This document shows positions 1 to 9,298 of a stretch of DNA of 36,027 bases, piece by piece. Position numbers and translations under genes: made by a program. The stretch covers positions 1 through 36,027 of the forward strand of contig JAFAVK010000132.1 of NCBI GenBank assembly GCA_019242475.1, given 5' to 3'. The notes under the pieces were generated by a model, which saw nothing but the letters and a program-made list of their open reading frames with translations, was not told where the DNA came from and ran no database searches. Origin of the DNA: Acidobacteriota bacterium (lineage in GTDB: Bacteria; Acidobacteriota; Blastocatellia; Pyrinomonadales; Pyrinomonadaceae). Positions within the stretch are counted from its first letter, which is position 1. Every line of letters starts with the position of its first letter.

Positions 1-1
1 C

Positions 2-2227
<2,226 letters not shown>

Positions 2228-2231
2228 AAGC

Positions 2232-2312
2232 AACGATGAGCTATGAGCGCTGAACGATGAACTGAAGGCAAGAGGCTTACAGTTCATCGTTCAGCGCTCA
2301 TAGCTCATCGTT
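2232..2312. terminator. Perfect 32-bp-arm hairpin of heptanucleotide repeats between convergent genes
   Basis: The left arm (2232-2263) and right arm (2281-2312) are exact reverse complements around a 17-nt loop. Each arm is itself a degenerate 7-nt tandem repeat (AACGATG, AGCTATG, AGCGCTG, AACGATG, then AACT). The element starts 4 nt after the stop of the plus-strand gene and its right arm directly abuts the stop codon of the minus-strand gene at 2313. That position suits a bidirectional transcription terminator or mRNA 3'-end stabiliser. Neither side has a clear T tract, so intrinsic termination is inferred from structure and position only. Confidence 0.7.
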
Positions 2313-3035
2313 TCACTTCACCGTCACGGTGACGGTCTGCGAGCCGCAGTGCGTAGAGAAGTGGACGGTGTAGAGGCCGGGCCTTTTGCTGACCGACTTG
2401 ACCGTGTATCTCACCCAGCCGTTGCCGCCCGCGGCCGGGCCTTCGCGGAAGACCGCGATGTCGGCCCAGCTCGGCGTGCTGACGTTGACGGCGCCCGACT
2501 CGCCCGGGCCGCCGAGGACGAGGAAGGCCGCGCCGCCGCCGCGGATGGTTAACGTAGAGGCGCTGGCGTACAGCGCGCACGGCGCAGGCCGCGCCTGCCC
2601 CCTTAACGGTTCGGCGCCCTTCAAGACTTCCGGTGCGACGGCCGTGCGCGCAACGGTCTTCGCCTCCCGTCCGGCGGGCGTCGGCGCGGGCGTGGCGGCG
2701 GGCTTCAACGTGCGGCTCTCGACCACGGTCGCCGTGGGCTCCGCACCCACCTCCGCCGTCTCGTCCGACTCGTGCGGGGCTTCGGTCTTGTCCGGAGGCG
2801 TGGGCGTGTCGGCGCGGACTTCGGACGGCGGGCGGGACGGCGGCGCGGCGCGGCCGGCCGCGGCGGCCGACGCCAGCAGAGAGTTGATCCAGACGCCGCA
2901 GGCGACGCCGAGCGCGACCGCCACCACCACCGCGACCGCGAGCGTGGCGCCCTCCGAGTGCCGGCGCGCGTTGGCCGCCGTCACGTCTGCGGCCGGGTCG
3001 AAGATCGTCTTGGCTGGTTTCGCTCCGTCGCTCAT
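2313..3035 (-). CDS. Single-pass membrane protein of unknown function
   Basis: This encodes 240 residues that I do not recognise as a named family. A short polar N-terminus (about 1-28) is followed by one hydrophobic Ala/Val-rich helix (about 29-58), then a long Pro/Ala/Thr/Glu-rich linker (about 60-140). The C-terminal segment of about 90 residues (from C-A-L-Y-A-S-A onward) alternates Gly and beta-prone residues, contains two cysteines and ends T-V-T-V-T-V-K. It reads like a small extracytoplasmic beta-sandwich held off the membrane by the linker. The start is the ATG at 3035, preceded by a convincing promoter (3081-3109). The stop abuts the large hairpin. It appears monocistronic. The topology, N-terminus inside and beta domain outside, is inference. 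Confidence 0.75.
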   Translation of the reverse strand: MSDGAKPAKTIFDPAADVTAANARRHSEGATLAVAVVVAVALGVACGVWINSLLASAAAAGRAAPPSRPPSEVRADTPTPPDKTEAPHESDETAEVGAEPTATVVESRTLKPAATPAPTPAGREAKTVARTAVAPEVLKGAEPLRGQARPAPCALYASASTLTIRGGGAAFLVLGGPGESGAVNVSTPSWADIAVFREGPAAGGNGWVRYTVKSVSKRPGLYTVHFSTHCGSQTVTVTVK

Positions 3036-3080
3036 AAGGGGGTCGGCTTCGGTAGACTTGAGAAGGCCGCGCGAGTGGCG

Positions 3081-3109
3081 CTTATATCACGCCCGGTGCC
3101 CCTCTTCAA
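3081..3109 (-). promoter_or_regulatory. Sigma-70-like promoter for the membrane protein gene
   Basis: On the minus strand TTGAAG (3104-3109) and TATAAG (3081-3086) are separated by exactly 17 nt, close to the housekeeping consensus. The predicted start lies about 40 nt upstream of the ATG at 3035. The surrounding DNA is otherwise GC-rich, which makes the AT-rich -10 box stand out. Not tested experimentally. Confidence 0.55.
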
Positions 3110-3160
3110 CGACGAACCGGGGCGGCGTCACACAGATTGATCGGGCGTGCCGGCCCGAGC

Positions 3161-3716
<556 letters not shown>

Positions 3717-3730
<14 letters not shown>

Positions 3731-5060
3731 CTGTGAACTCCCTCCTCCTTTGCAAGAGAAGATAATAGACGGGCAGCCCGAGCGCCACCACCCCCAGCCC
3801 CGCGAGCGCCTGAAGCGGGCTGCCGGCCGCGAGCAGGAAGAGGAGCCCCCCGCTCAAGATTAAGTAGACGATGGGCGTCAGCGGGTAGAGCGGCGTCAGG
3901 TACTCGGAGGCCGGCCCTCTGCGGCGCAGCCGGAAGAGCCCGGCCACCGTCAGCGTGACGAAGAGCACGACGGCGAAGAGGAAGTAGGAGATGATCTGGT
4001 CGAACGAGCCGAGCAGCACGAGCAGGGAGGCGAGCGCGGCCTGCATCAGTACCGCGCGGACGGGGGCGCCCGTGCGCGGGTTGAGCCGCGCCGCGGCCGG
4101 CAGGAACAGGCCGTCGCGCGCCATCGCGAAGTAGACGCGCGGCGCAGACATCGTGTAGGCCGCGAGGCTCCCCAGCACCGCGACGACGACGACGCACGTG
4201 AAGAAGAGCGCGCCCGCCGGCCCGAAGAGCGCCTCGCCCGCCTGCGCCGCGAACGCCTCGCCCGAAGTCACGCGCTCGGGCGCGACGAGGTAGACGAAGG
4301 CGGCGCTCGTCAAGACGTAGACCGCGGTGACGACCAAAACCCCCAGCACGAGCGCGAGCGGCAGCGTCCGCCGCGGGTCGCGCACCTCGCCGCCGAGCTT
4401 GCTCAAGTCCCACCAGCCGCCGAACGAGAAGAAGGCCGAGACGAGCCCGCCCGCCAGCGCGCCGCCTAACAACGGCGACCCGGCGCGGCGCGCGACGAAC
4501 GGCGCGAAGTGCGACCAGTCGCCCAGACCCCGCCCGAAGCCCCACGCCAGGATGAAGAGCAGCAGCGCGAGTTTCACAATCGTCAGCCAGCGCACGACCC
4601 ACCCGCCGAGCCGCACGCCGCCCGCGTTGACCGCCGCCAGCGCGAGCACCGATGCCAAGGCCAGCGCCTTCACCCCGGCGGGCTGGAGCCCCGCGGCGTA
4701 GCCGACGTAAGAGGCCGCGCCGACGGCGAGCGCCGCCGTCAGCCCCGGGTCGAGCACGAGGAAGCCCATCCAACCGTAGAGGAAGGCGAGCGCGGGGCCG
4801 TAAGCCTCGCGCAGGTAGACGTAGCCGCCGCCCGCCGCGGGGAACCGCGCCGCCAGCTCGCCGTAGCAGAGCGCGCCCGACAGCGCCATCAGCCCCGACA
4901 AAAGCCACACGACCAGCAACAGCAGCGGCGACCCCAGGGACTTCGTCATCGCCGCCGGCGTCAGAAAGATGCCGACGCCCACGACCTCGCCCACGACGAC
5001 CGCCGCCGCCGTCACGAGCCCGATCTGCCGCTTTAATCCCGAGTCAGGAGGTGTTTGCAC
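3717..5060 (-). CDS. APC-superfamily amino acid permease
   Basis: Starting at the GTG at 5060 gives 447 residues with about 12 hydrophobic segments, the normal size for the APC superfamily. The first helix carries the G-V-G-I-F substrate-binding break typical of LAT/APC transporters. Further family-like segments include A-A-R-F-P-A-A-G-G-G-Y-V-Y in the helix 2-3 loop and G-E-V-R-D-P-R-R-T-L-P in the mid-protein cytoplasmic loop. Substrate is probably an amino acid or polyamine, not determinable here. The open frame runs on to 5420 through a 21-nt repeat array, which would add about 120 His/Cys/Trp-rich residues. I prefer the GTG because homologous permeases begin just before the L-K-R-Q-I-G-L segment. 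No strong ribosome site supports it (GAGAAG lies about 12 nt upstream). The 3' end overlaps the selenoprotein-like gene by 14 nt. Confidence 0.85.
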
Positions 5061-5088
5061 GTCTGTAGTCGCCGCTTCTCGTGCGTGC

Positions 5089-5424
5089 GAATGGCATTCC
5101 CACGCGTGGGAATGCCATTCCCATCCATCGGAACGCCATTCCCATCCATCGGAACGCCATTCCCACGCGCGGGAATGGCATTTCCACGCGAGAGAATAGC
5201 GTTCCCACGCGCGGGAATGCCATTCTCGTCCGTGGGAATGCCATTTCCATGCATGGAAATGGCATTGCGTCGCGTGGAAATGCCATTGCGTCGCGTGGAA
5301 ATGCCATTGCGAGGCGTCGCAATAGCGTTGCGAGGCGTTGCAATGCCATTGCGACGCGACGCAATGGCGTTGCGACGCCTCGCAATGGCGTTGCGTCGCG
5401 TCGCAATGGCATTCCCGCACCCGG
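5089..5424. repeat. 21-nt tandem array 1 (16 units, no indels)
   Basis: Sixteen consecutive 21-nt units fill 336 nt with no insertion or deletion. Units 1-8 begin GAATGCCATTCC or a close variant; units 9-16 drift to AAATGCCATTGCG and CAATGGCGTTGCG. Each unit has two dyad centres about 10.5 nt apart: GGAATGCCATTCC, and a second such as CCCACGCGTGGG. Trinucleotides flanking the second dyad change together (CCC with GGG, TCC with GGA, GCG with CGC), and nine of 16 units keep them complementary. The array fills the gap between the TonB receptor stop and the permease start. Because 21 is a multiple of 3, long heptapeptide-repeat frames stay open on both strands. It is not CRISPR, since there are no spacers. 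Confidence 0.95.
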
Positions 5425-5432
5425 GAACGCCG

Positions 5433-8400
5433 CTAAAATACCACGCGCGCGGCGAACTGGAAGGCGCGGGGGCCGCCGGAGCCGAAGACGCCGCCCGCGG
5501 TCGTCACGGGGCGGCCGAAGGAGGAGGAGCGCAGGAAGCCGGGGCTCGAAGCGTCCTGGCTGTCGCGCGCGAGCACGTTCGAGTAGCCCGAGTAGTTGAC
5601 GTTCGAGACGCCGAGCACGTTCGTCACGTTGAAGAGGTTGAAGACCTCCGCGATGGGCTCGATGGTCACGCCGCCGCGCAGCTCGAAGGGGCGCGCGAGG
5701 CGCAGGTCGAGCGAGTTGAACGAGTCGTTGAAGCGCGCGTCCTCGCGGACGAGCGGCAGGCGGCGCGTCGGGTCGCTCGTCGCGGCGTTGAGCTGCGTGA
5801 GGTACGCGTTCAGCTCCGCGCCGTTGTGGAAGAGTCGGCCGCCCGCGTTGCGTTGCAGCCCGGGGACGCGCGCGCTCCCGTCGGGCAGGAGGATGTCCAA
5901 CGGCACGCCCGAGGCCACCGTCCAGAGCGGCGCGAGGCGCAGGCCGAGCGGCGCGTCGAAGACGCCCGCGAAGGCGAAGCGGTGGCGCTGGTCGTTGGGC
6001 GTGGGGCCGTATTCGAGCTGAAGGTTCGAAGGGTCAACCGGCCCGTTCGAGAAGGGTATCTGGTCGTCGTTCGCGTAGTTGAAAGCCTTCGAGAGCGTGT
6101 AGGAGGCGCGGAACTGGAAGCGGTTTGCGCGGCGCCCCTCGAAGCTGACGAGCAGTCCGTCGTACTTCGTCTTCACGCTCGACTCGACGTTCTTGACGAG
6201 GTCGGGGCCGCCGACGACGGGGTTGAAGACCTGTCCGATGGTGCGGCCGATGATGAAGTGCGTGCCGAGGTTGTGCAGGTAGTCGGCGCGCACGGCGAAG
6301 CCGCCGCCGAGCTGTCGCTGCACGCCGAGGTTGAACTGCTGCACGGTCGGGTTCTGAAGTCCGTTGTCGATGATGTTGATGCCGCCCGCGCCCGCGCCGG
6401 GCAGGAGGAAGCCCGCGAAGGGGTTCGAGAGCGTCGGCGCGGGCGGCGGGAACTGCCCGCACGCGGGGTTGAAGAGACACTCGGGCGCGAGGAAGAAGAC
6501 GTTGCCGGCCCTCACCTCGATGGGCAGCGCGCGCCCGTCGAGGCCGCGCTCCAAAGACTGCACCTCAAGCGTCACGCGGTCGTAGTAGATGCCGTAGCCG
6601 CCGTGCAAAGAGGTCTTCTCATCTTCGCTCGACCAGTTGAAGCCGACGCGCGGCGCGAAGTTGTTCCGGTCGGCCTTGCGGTCGCCGTGCAGGAACGGGA
6701 GCACGAGCGGGTTAATCCCTCCGGGGTAGCGGCTGACGTTCTTCACGTCCGTGTCCAGCTCGTAGCGCAGTCCGAAGTTCAGCTTGAACGTCTGGCGGAC
6801 GCGCCAGTCGTCCTGCACGTAGGCGGCGAGGTAGGTGTTGTCGGCGTCGGGGATGTTGAGCGGGCGCGCGGGGAAGGCGCTGCGGAGCGTGACGGCGAAG
6901 AGCAGGTCGTTGTCGTCCACGCGCCCGTCGCCGTTGCGGTCGAAGTCGGGGAAGTCTTCGATCAACTCGATGCGGCCCTGCCGGAAGACGCCGAGGTCGA
7001 AGTCGGCGAGCACGCGCTGCGCCTCGCCGCCGAGGCTGACGGTGTGGCTGCCGCGGACGGTCGTGAAGTGGTCGGCGAACTGGAAGCGCTTCTGCTTCGT
7101 CGCCTGCGGCACGCGGAACGAGGCGCCGTCCTGGATGGAGGGGAAGGTGAGCTGCGGCCCCTGCGTGACGGGCGCGGTCGTGTTCGAGAAGGTGCTGTAG
7201 CTGAAGACGAACTCGTTGAGGCTGTAGGGCGAGAGGATGTGCGTGTAGTTGAAGAGGAGCGAGTGGGTGCGGTTGCGGCTCGACTGCCGCTGCGAGGCCG
7301 AGCCGATGGAGCGGATGAGCGTGCTGGCCGCAACGTCCTCCTCGCGCTGGACGGAGTAGCGCAGGCGCAGGTTGTCGGTGTCGGTCGGCTGCCAGTCGAA
7401 GCGCTCGGTCGAGAGCAGGTCGTCGAGCGGCGCGTCGGCGAACGAGCGCGTGATGGTGCGGCGCACAACGTCGCGCGCGCCGACGAGCACCGCGCCGTCC
7501 TGGTTGCGGTATTCGAGCGAGCCGAAGAACCACGCCTTGTCTTTTTTAACCGGGCCGCCGAACGTGAAGGAATACTGCTCGCGGTCGAAGGGCGGCTTGT
7601 CGTTCAGCGCGCGGTCGAAGGTGGCGGGCAGACCTTGAAACAGGCTCCCGCGGAAGAAGGCGGAGGCCGAGCCGTGGAACTCGTTCGTCCCCGACTTCGT
7701 CACGATGTTGACGACGCCGGAGCCCGAGCGGCCCGTGCGCGCGTCGAAGCGGTTGGTGGCGATCTGGAACTCCTGCACCGCGTCCTGCGAGACGTTCTGC
7801 ACCGCGCCGCCGACCACGTCGTCGTTCGTGTCGGCGCCGTCCACGGTGACGCTGCCGCCGCGGCCGAACTGCCCGGCCGAGGAGATGACGACCGTCTCCG
7901 TCTTCGTCGGGTCGAAGTTCGGCGCGGGCGCGTTGCCGGGCGTGAGCAGGGAGAGTTCGAGGAAGTTGCGGCCGTTCAAAGGCAGGTTCTCGATCTCGCC
8001 GGTGTCGATGACGCGGTCAACCTTCGACGACTCCGTGTCGATGAGCGGGACGGCGCCGTCGAGGACGACCTTTTCGGTGATGTCGCCGACCTTGAGGGTC
8101 ACGTCGAGCGGGACGCTCTGGCCGACGCGCAGAGGGACGGGCGCCTCGGGACTCCAGGCGGCGAACCCTTTCGCCTCGACCCTCACCTCGTAGTCGCCGG
8201 GCGGCAGGCTCGTGAACGCGTACGCGCCCTCCCCGTTCGTCTGCGTCTCGCGCGCGGCGCCGGTGGCGACGTTGGTCGCGCGGACGTTCGCGCCGGCGAC
8301 GACCGCACCGTTCGGGTCTGTAATGACGCCGCGCAGCGTCGCCGACGCCGACTGCTGCCGCGCGGCGGCCGGGTACACAGAGAGCACGAGCGCCGCGCAG

Positions 8401-8435
8401 AGGGCCGCGCCCGTCTGCCGTATCTTTTTTCTCAT
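5433..8435 (-). CDS. TonB-dependent receptor with carboxypeptidase-regulatory-like domain (Oar-like)
   Basis: This 1000-residue outer-membrane protein has a signal peptide (about 1-25, ending A-A-A-R). It continues with a carboxypeptidase-regulatory-like beta domain (about 30-115; G-V-I-T-D-P-N-G-A-V-V-A-G-A, then P-P-G-D-Y-E-V-R-V-E-A). A plug domain follows (about 120-250; L-P-L-N-G-R-N-F-L-E-L, S-V-T-V-D-G-A-D-T-N-D), then a large beta-barrel ending V-V-F, the aromatic C-terminus expected for outer-membrane barrels. This arrangement is the expanded Oar-like family of Acidobacteriota, probably importing oligosaccharides, peptides or other large solutes with TonB energy. The ATG start fits the signal peptide. 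The stop lies 8 nt from array 1. No partner lipoprotein (SusD-like) is adjacent, so the ligand is unknown. Confidence 0.93.
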   Translation of the reverse strand: MRKKIRQTGAALCAALVLSVYPAAARQQSASATLRGVITDPNGAVVAGANVRATNVATGAARETQTNGEGAYAFTSLPPGDYEVRVEAKGFAAWSPEAPVPLRVGQSVPLDVTLKVGDITEKVVLDGAVPLIDTESSKVDRVIDTGEIENLPLNGRNFLELSLLTPGNAPAPNFDPTKTETVVISSAGQFGRGGSVTVDGADTNDDVVGGAVQNVSQDAVQEFQIATNRFDARTGRSGSGVVNIVTKSGTNEFHGSASAFFRGSLFQGLPATFDRALNDKPPFDREQYSFTFGGPVKKDKAWFFGSLEYRNQDGAVLVGARDVVRRTITRSFADAPLDDLLSTERFDWQPTDTDNLRLRYSVQREEDVAASTLIRSIGSASQRQSSRNRTHSLLFNYTHILSPYSLNEFVFSYSTFSNTTAPVTQGPQLTFPSIQDGASFRVPQATKQKRFQFADHFTTVRGSHTVSLGGEAQRVLADFDLGVFRQGRIELIEDFPDFDRNGDGRVDDNDLLFAVTLRSAFPARPLNIPDADNTYLAAYVQDDWRVRQTFKLNFGLRYELDTDVKNVSRYPGGINPLVLPFLHGDRKADRNNFAPRVGFNWSSEDEKTSLHGGYGIYYDRVTLEVQSLERGLDGRALPIEVRAGNVFFLAPECLFNPACGQFPPPAPTLSNPFAGFLLPGAGAGGINIIDNGLQNPTVQQFNLGVQRQLGGGFAVRADYLHNLGTHFIIGRTIGQVFNPVVGGPDLVKNVESSVKTKYDGLLVSFEGRRANRFQFRASYTLSKAFNYANDDQIPFSNGPVDPSNLQLEYGPTPNDQRHRFAFAGVFDAPLGLRLAPLWTVASGVPLDILLPDGSARVPGLQRNAGGRLFHNGAELNAYLTQLNAATSDPTRRLPLVREDARFNDSFNSLDLRLARPFELRGGVTIEPIAEVFNLFNVTNVLGVSNVNYSGYSNVLARDSQDASSPGFLRSSSFGRPVTTAGGVFGSGGPRAFQFAARVVF

Positions 8436-8570
8436 CGGGGTTCGCCTGTTCCGAAACGAAAAGCGCGAGGTAGAACGTGAGGCGTATTAGCACACAACTC
8501 CCTGCGCACTGTCATGGGCGCAAAGTTGGAGGCGCGAGCCCGCCTTTAGTTTGAGGAAGGGGAAAGAAGT

Positions 8571-8642
8571 GATGAATGACGAGTGATGAATGATGAATCT
8601 AACCACGCGGCCATATTCATCATTCATCACTCGTCATTCATC
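8571..8642 (-). terminator. Perfect 28-bp-arm heptanucleotide hairpin downstream of a secreted-protein gene
   Basis: The left arm (8571-8598) consists of four exact 7-nt blocks (GATGAAT, GACGAGT, GATGAAT, GATGAAT). The right arm (8615-8642) is its perfect reverse complement, with a 16-nt loop. The stem can extend a few pairs beyond the arms with one bulge. It lies 10 nt past the stop of the minus-strand gene at 8653. The minus strand beyond it is pyrimidine-rich (TTCTTTCCCC), consistent with a terminator. The rest of the 8436-8652 gap holds the upstream region of the TonB receptor gene; I see no convincing promoter there. Confidence 0.65.
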
Positions 8643-8652
8643 ATTCTTAGTT

Positions 8653-9186
8653 CTATTCCGCCACGCGGTATTCGAGCAGGAAGCGTCCTATTTGAATGTT
8701 GGCGCGGCCGCCGGCGGGCGGGTTGATGAGGAGCGAGCGGACGCCCGTGCCCTTGCGCGTGCTGCGGCGCGCCTCGACGTCGCCGACGGGGTCGCCGGTC
8801 GCGGCGCGGTAGAAGCTGACGCGGATCGAGTCGTCGGACGCGCGCGTGTAGCCGAAGACGTACTGCCCGGCCGGCAGTTCGAGTTCGCCCACGCGCAGGG
8901 GCGCTTGCGTCAAGAAGAAGTGCGAGTACTTGCCCTCGGCCGAGTAGCCGGCCGTGATCATCACCACGCCCGCGATGAAGCGGCCGCGGCCGTCGGTGAC
9001 GCCCGAGGCGGTGCGGAACTCGGTCTCGATGTTCTCCTTGATGACGGGCGCGCGCGCGGGGATGACGCGGCGCAGCTCGTCCGGCGTGGCCGTGCGCCAG
9101 CGCGCGCGCGCGGGCACCGCCGATGCAAGGCCCGCGGCCGCGAGCAGCAATGCCGCGACGGCGGCCGACAGTTTCGCGTTCCTCAT
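8653..9186 (-). CDS. Secreted protein of unknown function
   Basis: The product is 177 residues with a clear signal peptide (R-N-A-K-L start, Ala/Leu-rich core, cleavage probably after A-V-P-A-R-A, about residue 28). The mature part is a beta-rich domain with a pattern of charged strands (for example V-G-E-L-E-L-P-A-G-Q-Y-V-F-G-Y and I-Q-I-G-R-F-L-L-E-Y-R-V). I do not recognise a family. The phrase L-P-A-G-Q-Y-V-F-G-Y recalls small periplasmic beta-sandwich proteins common in Acidobacteriota, but this is only an impression. It is transcribed divergently from the sensor kinase gene, with about 110 nt between the starts, so a shared regulatory region is possible. A heptanucleotide hairpin follows its stop. 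Confidence 0.7.
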   Translation of the reverse strand: MRNAKLSAAVAALLLAAAGLASAVPARARWRTATPDELRRVIPARAPVIKENIETEFRTASGVTDGRGRFIAGVVMITAGYSAEGKYSHFFLTQAPLRVGELELPAGQYVFGYTRASDDSIRVSFYRAATGDPVGDVEARRSTRKGTGVRSLLINPPAGGRANIQIGRFLLEYRVAE

Positions 9187-9243
9187 CCTGCTCCTCCGAT
9201 GAATGCCGACGGCTTACCGAATGCGACGGGAGTCGTCTTCCTT

Positions 9244-9249
9244 TATAAT
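9244..9249 (+). promoter_or_regulatory. Candidate -10 box for the sensor kinase operon
   Basis: A perfect TATAAT lies 50 nt upstream of the ATG at 9299 in otherwise GC-rich sequence. No good -35 hexamer is present at 16-18 nt. The nearest partial match, TTACCG at 9214, is too far upstream, so an activator-dependent promoter is possible. Confidence 0.35.
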
Positions 9250-9298
9250 CCGGCGCAGAGTCCGGCCGCGGGTTCAACATCCGAGCCCTTCGTCAAAG

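Noticed and set aside
2232..2312. Inverted repeats of an insertion sequence or miniature transposon
   Set aside because: The element is only a hairpin with a 17-nt loop, has no target-site duplication that I can see, and fits exactly between two convergent stop codons.
5089..5424. CRISPR array
   Set aside because: Units are contiguous at 21 nt with no unique spacers, and no cas genes are present; the same applies to 15442-15775 and 24687-24875.
5055..8480. Long plus-strand frame (1141 codons) opposite the TonB receptor
   Set aside because: It is antisense to a clear outer-membrane receptor, has Arg/Ala/Val-biased composition typical of shadow frames in GC-rich DNA, and starts inside array 1.
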